Positions 53,540-62,687 of a stretch of DNA of 64,000 bases are shown here, piece after piece. A program made the translations under genes and the position numbers. The DNA comes from Hymenobacter sp. CRA2 (lineage in GTDB: Bacteria; Bacteroidota; Bacteroidia; Cytophagales; Hymenobacteraceae). The first letter of the stretch is position 1. Every line of letters begins with the position of its first letter. The notes under the pieces were generated by a model, which did not search any database, was not told where the DNA came from, and saw only the letters and a list, made by a program, of their open reading frames with translations. The DNA is taken from positions 62,001 through 126,000 of the forward strand of contig NZ_MVBC01000012.1 in NCBI RefSeq assembly GCF_002007105.1, in the 5' to 3' direction.

Positions 53540-53583
53540 GGCGGAGCGGGCGGCGCAAAGCAGGTAATAAGCGCACCGGAGCG

Positions 53584-53591
53584 CAAAGATA
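53584..53591 (-). promoter_or_regulatory. -7 element (TATCTTTG) for the SpoU methyltransferase gene
   Basis: TATCTTTG on the minus strand, 44 bases before the ATG at 53539. Confidence 0.5.
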
Positions 53592-53687
53592 GGGCGAGCC
53601 GCCACGCCGGCCCCTGCCCTACCGGCGCCCGCGCGCTTGCGTATCTTGCGCGGTGCCGGGCGCCGGCTCTTCTTCGGCAACGATTCA

Positions 53688-55208
53688 ATGGCCCTTCAAA
53701 CCAAAACCAAACTCTACATCGGCTTTGCCATTGCGGCGAGCGTGCTGCTGCTCACGGCCGTGGCCGGCTTCATCAGCATCCGCAAGCTCAGCCAGCGCAC
53801 GAGCTGGGTGGAGCACAGCTACCAGATGATGCAGCAGCTCAAGGACGTGGAGTTGCGCGTAAAAGACGCCCGCTCCGGCGTGCGGGGCTACCTGCTCACC
53901 AATGATTCGGTGTACCTCGACTTCTACCTGAGCACGCGTGGCCAGGTCAAGGAGCGCTTCGACGAGGCCAAGTGGCTGGCGCAGGACAACCCGGCGCAAA
54001 CCGCCCGGCTGGATACGCTGGAAACCATGATCAACGCCCAGCTGCGCATCTTCGTCGAGCTGACGCGGCCGCAGGCGGGCCTCACTCCCTCGGTGGTGCA
54101 AACGGCCCTCGATACCGACCGGCAAACCATGCGCGCCGTGGAGCAGCTGCTGCGCCGGGCCCGTTCGGCGGAGTTGGCCCTACTGGCCCAGCGCAGCGGC
54201 GAGCAGGACCTGTACGAAACGCTCACGCCCGCCGTCCTGCTGTTCTCGGCTTTCATCGCCGTGGTGGTTACGCTGTGGCTGTTCTGGCGCGTGGGCATCG
54301 AAATTACGGCCAACGACCGCCTGCGCGCGGAGCTGGCGGAAGCCAACGCCAACATGAGCCAGCGCATCCACATCATCGAGCACCTGGCCGAGCAGGTGGT
54401 GCAGGGCGACTACACGGTAAAAATCCGCGACAAGGAGCGCGACAGCCTCGGCAACCTGGCCACATCCCTGAACCGCATGACCCAGACGCTGGACGACACC
54501 TTCGGCGCGCTGGAAAAGCGCAACCGCGAGCTGGACCAGTTTGCCTACGTGGCCTCGCACGACCTCAAGGCGCCGCTGCGGGGCGTGAGCACCGTGGTGC
54601 GCTGGATTGAGGACGAACTGGGCCACGAACTCTCGCCCAAAATGCAGGAGTACTTCGGCATGATGAAGGGCCGTCTCACCCGCCTGGAGGATCTTATCAA
54701 CGGCCTGCTGGCCTACGCCCGCGTGGGTCGCACCCAGCACAAGCTGGAGGAAGTGCACGTGGAGCGCCTGGTGCACGACGTGGCCGACCTGGTGGTGCCG
54801 CCCACCTTCGAGCTGCGCCTGCCCGCCGATGGGCTGCCCACCCTGACCACCGACCGCCTGAGCCTGCAGCAGGTGTTTACCAACTTGCTCTCGAACGCGG
54901 TGAAGTACCACCACACCGGGCTGGGTATTATCACCATCGGCTGCCGCGACCTGAAAAAGGAATACGAGTTCCGGGTGCAGGACGACGGGCCGGGCATCGC
55001 GCCGGAGTACCACGAGAAAATCTTCCTGATGTTTCAGACCCTGCGCGACCGGCACACGGCCGAAAGCACGGGCATCGGGCTGAGCATCGTGAAGAAGATT
55101 ATCGACGAGCTGCGCGGGCAGATTCGGGTGGAATCGGCCGCCGGGCAGGGCGCCGCGTTCATTTTCACCTGGCCCAAGCAGATGAACCCCAAGCCCGTAG
55201 CCGCGTAA
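53688..55208 (+). CDS. CHASE3-domain sensor histidine kinase
   Basis: This 506-residue kinase has a first membrane helix (residues 9-30), a CHASE3-type periplasmic sensor (about 35-178, with VKDARSGVRGYLLTND), a second helix (182-202), and HAMP plus coiled coil (205-285). HisKA follows with His291 in YVASHDLKAPLRGV, then HATPase_c with TNLLSNAVKYHH, DDGPGIAPEYHEKIF and STGIGLSIVKKI. It resembles cyanobacteriochrome-type kinases in its C-terminal half. It pairs with the receiver gene 65 bases downstream. The ligand sensed is unknown. Confidence 0.94.
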   Translation: MALQTKTKLYIGFAIAASVLLLTAVAGFISIRKLSQRTSWVEHSYQMMQQLKDVELRVKDARSGVRGYLLTNDSVYLDFYLSTRGQVKERFDEAKWLAQDNPAQTARLDTLETMINAQLRIFVELTRPQAGLTPSVVQTALDTDRQTMRAVEQLLRRARSAELALLAQRSGEQDLYETLTPAVLLFSAFIAVVVTLWLFWRVGIEITANDRLRAELAEANANMSQRIHIIEHLAEQVVQGDYTVKIRDKERDSLGNLATSLNRMTQTLDDTFGALEKRNRELDQFAYVASHDLKAPLRGVSTVVRWIEDELGHELSPKMQEYFGMMKGRLTRLEDLINGLLAYARVGRTQHKLEEVHVERLVHDVADLVVPPTFELRLPADGLPTLTTDRLSLQQVFTNLLSNAVKYHHTGLGIITIGCRDLKKEYEFRVQDDGPGIAPEYHEKIFLMFQTLRDRHTAESTGIGLSIVKKIIDELRGQIRVESAAGQGAAFIFTWPKQMNPKPVAA

Positions 55209-55243
55209 CGCAAAGGCAACGCCCGCCCGTGGCCCTTTGTGCG

Positions 55244-55251
55244 TACCTTTG
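55244..55251 (+). promoter_or_regulatory. -7 element (TACCTTTG) for the response regulator gene
   Basis: TACCTTTG ends 22 bases before the ATG at 55274, so the regulator can be transcribed without the kinase. Confidence 0.55.
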
Positions 55252-55273
55252 CCCGACATAATCTGCTGTTGCT

Positions 55274-55684
55274 ATGCGTTCGGTTTTACTGGTGGAAGAC
55301 GACTTTTTCGACACGATGACGGTGCAGAAGTCGTTTGAGAAGTTCAACGTGCCGCACAAGCTGTACACGGCTTTCAACGGGCTGGAGGCGCTGGATATGC
55401 TGCTGGGCCTGAACGGCGTGGAGCCCATCCGCCCGCTGCCGGAAGTCATTCTGCTCGACCTGAACATGCCCAAGATGAACGGGCACGAATTCCTGGCGGA
55501 ACTGCGCGCCCAGACCGAGCTGCGCCAGCTGCCGGTGTACGTGACGACGACTTCGGAAATGGACATTGACCGGCTGCGGGCCGAAAACCTCGACGTGCAG
55601 GGCTACATCGTGAAGCCCATCGACTTTGAGAATACCCGCGACATGGTGGACAGCATGAACCTGTTGGAAGTGCTGCTCAAGTAA
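55274..55684 (+). CDS. Single-domain response regulator (Rcp1-like)
   Basis: This 136-residue receiver has no output domain. Acidic pocket Asp9 and Asp10 (LLVEDDFFD), phospho-acceptor Asp62 (VILLDLNMPKMNGHEF), Thr in VTTTSEMD and Lys114 in YIVKPIDF are all present. It belongs to the stand-alone receivers that accept phosphate from phytochrome-like or CHASE3 kinases and pass it on or bind partners. It follows the kinase gene and has its own promoter and terminator. Confidence 0.95.
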   Translation: MRSVLLVEDDFFDTMTVQKSFEKFNVPHKLYTAFNGLEALDMLLGLNGVEPIRPLPEVILLDLNMPKMNGHEFLAELRAQTELRQLPVYVTTTSEMDIDRLRAENLDVQGYIVKPIDFENTRDMVDSMNLLEVLLK

Positions 55685-55718
55685 GCCCGACCGTACGGCC
55701 CGCCGCCTACGCTACCCC

Positions 55719-55755
55719 AACCGACAGCCGGCTTGCCCGCGCTGTCGGTTTTTTT
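55719..55755 (+). terminator. Intrinsic terminator after the response regulator gene
   Basis: AACCGACAGC pairs with GCTGTCGGTT and is followed by a T-run, 35 bases past the stop and just before the DUF2339 gene. Confidence 0.9.
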
Positions 55756-55769
55756 ATGCAGGTTGGGGC

Positions 55770-58700
55770 ATGGAATTCTTTACCCTTATCGTTATCGGGG
55801 TGGTGGCCTTGCTGCTGTGGCAGCGCGTGCAGGAGCGTGTGCGAGCCGCTGAGGACAAGCTTACCCGCCAGCAATCCGACTACCAACGCCTGCTGCAGCT
55901 GGTGGAAACCCTGCAGCACGACGTACGCCGCTTGCAGCAGGCCCCGCCGGCAGCGCCCACGCCACCGGTGCAGGCGCCGGTAACCGCGCCGGCTCCGCTT
56001 ACGGCGCCCACCCCAGCAGCGGCCCCGGCTGCTGTTCCCCCGCGTCCGGCTCCGGTTTCAGTTCCTTCTCCGGCGCCTGTGGCCAGCACTCCGCCTCCGG
56101 TGGTGCCCACGCCGCCTACTCCTGTGCCTGCCCCGCCGGTACCTGCTCCTCCCGCGCCGGCACCGGCACCTTCTCCCGAGCCGCCCATTGCCCGGCCCAT
56201 GCCGCCCGTTGCGGAGCCGGTTCCGGCCGCCACGCCTCCAGTACCGCCGCGCCCGGCCGTGCCACGCCCCGCACCGCGGCCTCAGCCGGTGCCCGCCGAG
56301 CCGGCGGGGCCCTCGTGGTGGGACCGGGTTTCGGCCGTGGTGCTGGAAAACTGGACTGGTATTCTCGGCGCCGTCATTCTGGTAACGGGCGTCGGTTTCC
56401 TGGGCGTGTACACGGCTCTGCGCCTCGCCCCGATTTACCGCTTCTTCCTCATCAATGGCTTTGCCCTGAGCCTGCTGGGCGTGCAGTACTACCTGCGCAC
56501 CAAGCCCTTTGCGGCACAGCTACGGGTGTGGCTCCAAAGCAGCGCCGCAGCCATTTTTCTGTTTACCTGCGTCGGGGCGGTGAGTATTCCCGGCCTGCGT
56601 TGGGTCAGCACCCCGTTTGACTACGCCCTGCTCTTCGCCGGGGCGGCCGTCAACCTGTGGCTGGCGTGGAACAGCAGCCGCGAGGCCGTGGCTACGCTGC
56701 ACGGCACCCTCAGCCTGGTGGCCCTGGCCGTGCTGCCGCCTACCCTGGTTACGCTGGCCGCGGCGGCAGCCGTTACCGCCTTTGCCATCCTTATAACCTA
56801 CCGCCAACGCTGGCGCTACCAACTGCTGCTGAGCATTCTGAGCTTTTTCGCTTTCCACGTGTTCTGGCACAGCCAGCTGCCGCAGCCGGTGAGCAGCGGG
56901 GTACGTTTCGGCGCCATTGGCTTGGTACTGCTGGTGGGTGTGGCGGCGGCCGTGGTGCAATACCGCAAGGCTTATGCCACGGGCCGCTTCGAGGCGCTGC
57001 TCTTCGCCGCGCACGTGCTGAACTGGACCTGCCTGGGTATCAGCCTGTATTTGCACAGCACTGGCTCGGTGTGGAAAACGGTGCCGCTGGGCCTGGGCGC
57101 GGTGGCCACGTTCTTCGTAGCCCGGCACGCCCGCCGCCTTGGCATTCAGTGGCTGTTTCAGACGGACACCGTCATTTCGCTGCTGCTGGCCCTGGCCACG
57201 GCCTTCTCACTGCAGGGCTGGCACGCTACTACCAGTGTGATTCTGGTGTTTATGCTGCTGGAAAGCTTGCTGGTGGCCTTCATCATGGCCCGCGAGCGGG
57301 AAAATCTTGTGTTCCAGATTGCGGCCGTGGGGGCACTGCTGGCCGGCGTGGGCCTGCTCCTGGCCAACCTACTGCAACTGCCCACTTACTCGCCCACCGA
57401 GCTGCACCGCAACGCCCTGTTGCTGGGCCTGGCGGCCGCGGCTGGGGCGGCCTATTTCCACCTGGTGCGCACCGCTGCACTGCTGTCCGACACGGAAGAA
57501 TCCGCGTTTCGCCGCGAGTTGTACCGCGGCTTCGGCGGCGTGGTAGGCGCCCTGTACGCGGGCGGCGCGGCACTGATGCTGCAGGCTTTGTTTGGCGCGC
57601 CGCAGCCGCCGGTATATGCGCTGCTGGCCGGCCTGCTGGTGGCCACCGCGGGCGTGCTGGCGCTGGCCCACTGGCTACGTACCGGCCCGGCGTGGTTTCG
57701 GCAACTGCACCTGCTGGTAGCGCAACTACTGCTGACGGTGGCGGTGCTGGGGCTGCACAAAACGGGCCTGAGCTGGCCTACTACCCTGCTCGTGCTGTAC
57801 GCCGAAACGTTGCTGGCCGCCTGGCTGCTGGCGCGCCGCGCCGAGCCGCGGGTGCAGTACATCATCACCGCATTCGGCCAGTTGATGGGCGTGGTGCTGC
57901 TCATCAGCAGCCTGCACCTGCTGCCCACGCTGCCCGCCAGGCTCCTGGCCCAACGCGCGGCCGGACTGCTGCTGGCGGCGGTGCTGGGCGCGGCCTTCTA
58001 CCGCCACACCGATGCGCAACGGACTTCCACCCCCGACCTGCTTAGCCTGGTGCGCCTGCTCTGGACGCTGGGCGGGGTGGTGCTGGTCATGCAGTACTTG
58101 GGGCTGTTGGGGCTGCTGCTCCAAGCCTTCTTCGGCCGCACGCCGGTGCCAGCCTGGGGCGTGCTGGGCGGCACGGCGGCCGCCGCGGGCGTGGCTTTCG
58201 GCCTCAGCCAATGGCTGCGCGGCGGCACCCCGTGGCTGCGTTACCTGCACCTGTTGGCTGGTCAGGCCCTGCTGATGGTGGCCGCGCTGGGGCTGCACGA
58301 AGTCGGCCTGAGCTGGCCGGCCGCCACGCTGGCCGTGTACCTCGAAACGCTGCTGATGACCCTGCTGCTGGCCGGCCGCCAGGAGTGGCCGGTGTACCGC
58401 GTGCTGCTGCTGACCACCCTGCTACTGGCCGTGCTGCTCCCTTTCGCGGCGTATCGCCTCGACAGCCACACGCTGATCGGCGCTACCACCCGCAGCGGCT
58501 TGTTGCTGCTAGCGGCGCTGGCCACGGCCGCCGCCCAGGTGTGGCTCGCGCGCCGCAATGCCCCGGCCTTCGATGCCTTGCCCGTCGCCTACGACCCGGC
58601 CTACCGCCTACGAATATTGGGCATCGTGCCGGGCTTGCTCCTGCTGGCAGCGAGCGGACTGGTGTATCATCTGACTTGGTATCCTTGGGTTGTAGCAGCT

Positions 58701-60083
58701 GCTGGGGCGGCTTTGCTAGGCCTGCGTCGCGCCGTGCACACACCGGGCCTGTGGCTGGGCTTGCTTCTGCTCACGGCGGGCACGTACCTGCTCCAGTGGG
58801 TGCACATCGGCCCCGATACTACGCTGGCAGTGGGCCGCAGCCTGCTGTACCTGCTCCCGACGCTGGCCTTGCCTTTGGCAGGCCTGGCCACCTCGTGGTG
58901 GGCAGCGCGCGAGCGGCACGTGCGCTGGCCGTGGCTGTACCTGCTGGGCCTGCACGTGCTGGTCAGCGTAGGGTTAGCCTTCAGCCCGACTTCTGACGCC
59001 GAGCCGGTACTGGGCTGGGCGCTGCTGGCGGGCCTGGCCTTTGCCGTAGCGCAGGTGGTAGCGGGCCGCTGGGCTACGGACGAAGCGCGGCAGCGCGCCG
59101 GCCAGCCCGACCGGTTTCTGCTGCACCTCAGCTACCTCTTCCTGGGCGTAGCGCTGTGCGCGCACTTGGCCAATGTAGTGGGCAGCGCCGAACAGTGGCT
59201 GGGCTGGCCAGCGCAGCGCTTCACGGCGGCCGCGCTGCTGCTGGTGCTGAGCTACCTGGTCCTTACCCCCGCCCCGCCGGCCACGCCCTATCGCAGCTGG
59301 CGCGCCCTACACCCTTGGCTGCCCGAGCTAACGTTGCTGCTGGCCGTGTTCACCCTGCACTGGGAAACGCGCCCGGCCTGGCACCCGCTGCTCTGGATTG
59401 GGCTGGCCCTGCTACTCACCACGGGCGGCACCCGCCTGCCGCTGCGCCTGCGCCGCCTCGGGCTCTACGGATTGCCGCTCTACGGCCTGGCGGCGCTGTC
59501 GGCCTGCTACAATGCCCTGCGCTACCTGAGCCCGGGCCACTGGCTCGAAACGCCCTGGCTGGCTACCACCGGGGCGGTAATGCTGCTGTTTGCGTACGCG
59601 GCGCTGGTGCTGCGGCGCATTCCTACGGCCAACGGGCTGGTGTGGCCGCCCGGCCTCGAAGGCCTAAGCCGCCTGGGCCGCCTGCGCTTCCGTGTGCTGG
59701 TGCCGGCCTTGCTTTACCCGGCCTTCGTGGCGCTGGCCCTGGTGCTGATTCAGTCCTTCGACCGCTCGGTGCTCACCGTGCTGCTGATGCTGGAAGTCAT
59801 GGGCGTGTTCGTGAGCAGCCTGCTGCTGCGCCGCCGCGACCTGCGCTACGTCTCGCTGACGGGCATCGGCGTGTGCATGGTGCGCCTGGTATTCTTCGAT
59901 CTGGGGCAGCGCGGCACCATTACGCAGGCCGTGGTTTTCATTTTCATGGGCCTGCTGCTGCTGGGCATGAATGCCCTGTATGCCCGGTTCAAAAACCGGT
60001 TCAGCGCGCCCGCGGAGCCCGCCCCCGACGACGCCCCCAACGAATTGCTGCCCGATGAGCCCGACCCGGCCCTAACCCCGTAA
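55770..60083 (+). CDS. Giant DUF2339 polytopic membrane protein
   Basis: This 1437-residue protein has an N-terminal membrane anchor (residues 3-17), a short coiled coil (about 20-55, RVRAAEDKLTRQQSDYQRLL) and a Pro/Ala-rich spacer (about 55-185). More than 30 hydrophobic segments then continue to about residue 1400, and the tail is acidic. SWWDRVSAVVLENWTGILGAVILVTGVGF at residues 187-215 marks the start of the DUF2339 region. The C-terminal helices end in VVFIFMGLLLLGMNALYARFK. The family is linked only loosely to envelope functions, so none is assigned. Repeated near-copies (LLLTVAVLGLHKTGLSWPTT and LLMVAALGLHEVGLSWPAA) show internal duplication. Confidence 0.88.
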   Translation: MEFFTLIVIGVVALLLWQRVQERVRAAEDKLTRQQSDYQRLLQLVETLQHDVRRLQQAPPAAPTPPVQAPVTAPAPLTAPTPAAAPAAVPPRPAPVSVPSPAPVASTPPPVVPTPPTPVPAPPVPAPPAPAPAPSPEPPIARPMPPVAEPVPAATPPVPPRPAVPRPAPRPQPVPAEPAGPSWWDRVSAVVLENWTGILGAVILVTGVGFLGVYTALRLAPIYRFFLINGFALSLLGVQYYLRTKPFAAQLRVWLQSSAAAIFLFTCVGAVSIPGLRWVSTPFDYALLFAGAAVNLWLAWNSSREAVATLHGTLSLVALAVLPPTLVTLAAAAAVTAFAILITYRQRWRYQLLLSILSFFAFHVFWHSQLPQPVSSGVRFGAIGLVLLVGVAAAVVQYRKAYATGRFEALLFAAHVLNWTCLGISLYLHSTGSVWKTVPLGLGAVATFFVARHARRLGIQWLFQTDTVISLLLALATAFSLQGWHATTSVILVFMLLESLLVAFIMARERENLVFQIAAVGALLAGVGLLLANLLQLPTYSPTELHRNALLLGLAAAAGAAYFHLVRTAALLSDTEESAFRRELYRGFGGVVGALYAGGAALMLQALFGAPQPPVYALLAGLLVATAGVLALAHWLRTGPAWFRQLHLLVAQLLLTVAVLGLHKTGLSWPTTLLVLYAETLLAAWLLARRAEPRVQYIITAFGQLMGVVLLISSLHLLPTLPARLLAQRAAGLLLAAVLGAAFYRHTDAQRTSTPDLLSLVRLLWTLGGVVLVMQYLGLLGLLLQAFFGRTPVPAWGVLGGTAAAAGVAFGLSQWLRGGTPWLRYLHLLAGQALLMVAALGLHEVGLSWPAATLAVYLETLLMTLLLAGRQEWPVYRVLLLTTLLLAVLLPFAAYRLDSHTLIGATTRSGLLLLAALATAAAQVWLARRNAPAFDALPVAYDPAYRLRILGIVPGLLLLAASGLVYHLTWYPWVVAAAGAALLGLRRAVHTPGLWLGLLLLTAGTYLLQWVHIGPDTTLAVGRSLLYLLPTLALPLAGLATSWWAARERHVRWPWLYLLGLHVLVSVGLAFSPTSDAEPVLGWALLAGLAFAVAQVVAGRWATDEARQRAGQPDRFLLHLSYLFLGVALCAHLANVVGSAEQWLGWPAQRFTAAALLLVLSYLVLTPAPPATPYRSWRALHPWLPELTLLLAVFTLHWETRPAWHPLLWIGLALLLTTGGTRLPLRLRRLGLYGLPLYGLAALSACYNALRYLSPGHWLETPWLATTGAVMLLFAYAALVLRRIPTANGLVWPPGLEGLSRLGRLRFRVLVPALLYPAFVALALVLIQSFDRSVLTVLLMLEVMGVFVSSLLLRRRDLRYVSLTGIGVCMVRLVFFDLGQRGTITQAVVFIFMGLLLLGMNALYARFKNRFSAPAEPAPDDAPNELLPDEPDPALTP

Positions 60084-60279
60084 AAAGCAGAACCGTAGGC
60101 GGAACGACTTACCCGGCTGCGGTGGTTTCAGTGCCAGAACGTGTTGCGCAACCCTGGCAATGAGGCTTTGCTGGCCGATTTTTGCCCGGTGCGGCGACTC
60201 TTCATGTTATAGTTGCCGTTTTGCTCGTTTCTTCCGGTACTTTCTGCTCCGTTCACGCTCCTTCCTTTCCTACTCCATC

Positions 60280-61143
60280 ATGGAAACCCGTTCCCTGTTG
60301 CTTGCCCTCGGCCTCTGCGGTGCACTAGCAGCTCCGGTGGCTGCCCAAGACACGCCGCCGCAACTCAATACGCCTCCTACGGCTCCGGATACCGTGGCGC
60401 AGCCGGCGCAGGTGCAAGCCGCCCCGGCCCGCCCGCCGCGCTACCGCATCGGCCTGCAGTCGGGCGCGGTGTACGCCGCCGACGATGTGGAGCTGCGGGA
60501 GCCCGCCCTGGGCCGCGCCTACCTGCTGCTCAACGGGCAGCAGCGCTTTGAGCTTGACCAGATCAAGTTCTTCGACGACGAAACCGGCCACTACATCCGC
60601 ACCACGCTGCCGGGCTCGCGCCGCATGGCCACCCTGCGCCGCGAGAAAACGGGCCGCATCAGCACCTACTCCATCACCTCCCAGCAGTATTCGCCTAACT
60701 CCTACGGCCCGTACAGCCCTTACGGCTACGGCTTCGGGCGCTTCGGCTACCCCTCCTACGGTGGGTACCCGTACGGGGGCTACGGCTCGCCGTACGGTGG
60801 GTATCGCACCGTCAAGACCGAGTACTTCAGCAAGGACGGCGGCCCGATTCAGGACATGAGCTACCGCAACCTGAGCGTGGCGCTGTCAGACAACCCGGGC
60901 AGCGCCGAGCTGCTGCGCGACGTAACGCGCCTGCGCCGCATGAGCACCGCCGGCTACGTGGTGGGCGGCGGTATGCTGGCCGCGGGTCTGCTGAGCACGT
61001 TCAGCGCCAACCAGCGCGTGTCGCCGCTGCTGTTCATCTCGGTGCCGGTGCTGCTGGTGCCCACCTTCCTGAGCGGCTCGCAGGCCAAGAAGCTGAAGCA
61101 GGCCGTGCAGCTCTACAACTATGGCAACGCGGCTGCCCGCTAA
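60280..61143 (+). CDS. Exported protein with Tyr/Gly-rich insert
   Basis: This 287-residue protein has a signal peptide (ETRSLLLALGLCGALAAPVAAQ). A strand-rich domain follows (YRIGLQSGAVYAADDVELRE, RAYLLLNGQQRFELDQIKFF). A Tyr/Gly/Ser/Pro-rich stretch lies at about residues 136-182 (SYGPYSPYGYGFGRFGYP), then two C-terminal hydrophobic segments (YVVGGGMLAAGLLSTF, LLFISVPVLLVPTFLSG). The Tyr/Gly insert looks disordered and may be surface-exposed. No family is recognised. Start ATG at 60280. Confidence 0.65.
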   Translation: METRSLLLALGLCGALAAPVAAQDTPPQLNTPPTAPDTVAQPAQVQAAPARPPRYRIGLQSGAVYAADDVELREPALGRAYLLLNGQQRFELDQIKFFDDETGHYIRTTLPGSRRMATLRREKTGRISTYSITSQQYSPNSYGPYSPYGYGFGRFGYPSYGGYPYGGYGSPYGGYRTVKTEYFSKDGGPIQDMSYRNLSVALSDNPGSAELLRDVTRLRRMSTAGYVVGGGMLAAGLLSTFSANQRVSPLLFISVPVLLVPTFLSGSQAKKLKQAVQLYNYGNAAAR

Positions 61144-61168
61144 GCGTCGCTGCTTCATCCTCCTTCCC

Positions 61169-61204
61169 GGCCGGCTCCTGCACTTTGCAGGGGCCGGCTT
61201 TTTT
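61169..61204 (+). terminator. Intrinsic terminator before the endonuclease III gene
   Basis: GGCCGGCTCCTGCA pairs with TGCAGGGGCCGGC (one mismatch) and runs into TTTTTTA, 25 bases past the stop of the exported protein. Confidence 0.85.
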
Positions 61205-61248
61205 ATGGCCCGCCCAACCCCGAAGTCCTGCGTTGCGTTTGCCCGAGG

Positions 61249-61992
61249 GTGCCCGCTACCTCCTCCGTTGCTCCGCCTCCCGATGACTTTGCCCGCCGCC
61301 AGGCGCTGCTGGCCCACGAGCGGCTGTGCGCACTTTACGGTGCCCCGTTCCGCTTCTTCAGCACCAAGGCCCCGATGAGCGAGCTGATCAGCGCCGTGTT
61401 GTCGCACCGCACCCGCAACGCCGACTCGCACCGCGCCTACCAGCAGCTCACCGCCGCCTTTCCCACCTGGGAGCAAGTGCGCGACGCGCCTACCGAAGCC
61501 GTGGAAGCCGCCATCAGCCCCTGCACCTGGCCCGAGCAGAAAGCGCCGCGCATTCAGGCCATTCTGCGCGAACTGACGGCCCGGCTCGACGGCCAGCTCG
61601 ACCTGCAATGCCTGGCCGCCATGCCCGTACCCGAAGCGCGCAACTGGCTGGAAACCCTGCCGGGTGTGGGCCCGAAAACCAGCGCGGCCACCTTGCTCTT
61701 CAGCTCCCTGCGCCTGCCCGCTATGCCCGTCGACAGCCACCACCACCGCGTGGCGCAGCGGCTGGGGCTCATCGGCCCGAAGGTGGGCACGGAGGCCTCC
61801 CACGCCTTGCTCGAAGCGCTGCTGCCGCCCGGCTGGGACGCCCAGCAGGTGTACGACCACCACGAGGCGCTGATGTTTCACGGGCAGAAATGCTGCTACT
61901 TCCGCAGCCCGGCCTGCCGCCGCTGCGTGATGCTCGATGTGTGCCCGTACGGGCAGCAATTGACGGGCGCCGGACCAACGGAACCGGCCTAG
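61249..61992 (+). CDS. Endonuclease III-like HhH-GPD DNA glycosylase
   Basis: This 247-residue base-excision repair enzyme has the HhH motif LPGVGPKTSAATLLF with catalytic Lys143, and the catalytic Asp162 in MPVDSHHHRVAQRLG. A 4Fe-4S cluster site follows (C216-x6-C223-x2-C226-x5-C232). The usual LSAQTTD segment reads LSHRTRNAD here, so substrate range may differ from E. coli Nth. The GTG at 61249 is the best start for this frame. Confidence 0.9.
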   Translation: MPATSSVAPPPDDFARRQALLAHERLCALYGAPFRFFSTKAPMSELISAVLSHRTRNADSHRAYQQLTAAFPTWEQVRDAPTEAVEAAISPCTWPEQKAPRIQAILRELTARLDGQLDLQCLAAMPVPEARNWLETLPGVGPKTSAATLLFSSLRLPAMPVDSHHHRVAQRLGLIGPKVGTEASHALLEALLPPGWDAQQVYDHHEALMFHGQKCCYFRSPACRRCVMLDVCPYGQQLTGAGPTEPA

Positions 61993-62135
61993 AGAAATCA
62001 GCGCGTGCAGGAGCCTTTAGATTCAGGTCATGCTTCGGAGGGCTCAGCACGCCATACTACGTAGCCGGCCGCTTGCTAGCCAGCCTGGTCTCGTGTGCTT
62101 ACCTTGTAGCCGCTCACTCGTCACCTTCCGCAGTT

Positions 62136-62336
62136 ATGAAAACGACCCACGGTGTACCCGCCCTGCTTTCGGCTTTTATTCCGGGCCTTGGTCAGCTCAT
62201 CAAAGGCCAGATCCTCAAAGCCGTGTTCATCTGGGTGATGAGCGGCATCGTGGGCTTCTTGCTGTGGTGGACGGTGGTGGTACCGCTGGCGCTCTGGGCC
62301 TGGAACGTATACGACGCCTACAACTCGCCCGCTTAG
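62136..62336 (+). CDS. Small two-helix membrane protein, TM2-like
   Basis: This 66-residue protein starts MKTTHGVPALLSAFIPGLGQ, where PGLGQLIKGQ is the typical Pro-Gly turn of TM2-type proteins. A second membrane helix (FIWVMSGIVGFLLWWTVVVPLALW) and the end WNVYDAYNSPA follow. Such small proteins are common beside housekeeping genes in Bacteroidota, with no known function. It lies six bases before yggU and is likely co-transcribed with it. Confidence 0.8.
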   Translation: MKTTHGVPALLSAFIPGLGQLIKGQILKAVFIWVMSGIVGFLLWWTVVVPLALWAWNVYDAYNSPA

Positions 62337-62342
62337 GCCCGC

Positions 62343-62612
62343 ATGGCTACGCTGCACCTCAAAGCCAAGCCCAACGCCTCCCAGAACGCGCTGCTGCAAG
62401 CCGCCGACGGCACGTGGACGGTGCGCCTGAACGCCCCCGCCCAGGACGGCAAGGCCAACGGCTGCCTGCTGCGCTTTCTGGCGCAGGTGCTGGGCGTGCC
62501 GCGCACCTCGCTCACGCTGCTGAGCGGCCACACGGCCCCGTTCAAGAAAGTCGACGTGCCCACCCTCACCGACGACGAGCTGCGCGCGGCCCTAGCGGCG
62601 CATCTGAAGTAG
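62343..62612 (+). CDS. DUF167 (YggU) family protein
   Basis: This 89-residue protein matches the small YggU fold: LHLKAKPNASQNALLQAADG, VRLNAPAQDGKANGCLLRFLAQVLGVPRTSLTLLSG and TAPFKKVDVPTLTDDELRAAL. The family structure is known, but its function is not. Start ATG at 62343. Confidence 0.92.
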   Translation: MATLHLKAKPNASQNALLQAADGTWTVRLNAPAQDGKANGCLLRFLAQVLGVPRTSLTLLSGHTAPFKKVDVPTLTDDELRAALAAHLK

Positions 62613-62687
62613 CCTTTGGTGCGTAGAGCCTAGCGCACGGTCGAGCTGCGGGAACAAGCCACGCGCTGCGCACCGGGCCCCCTCTAC

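Noticed and set aside
60731-60808. A variable tandem DNA repeat in the Tyr/Gly-rich stretch
   Set aside because: The protein pattern repeats, but the DNA copies are short and irregular, with no exact tandem unit that would suggest slippage.
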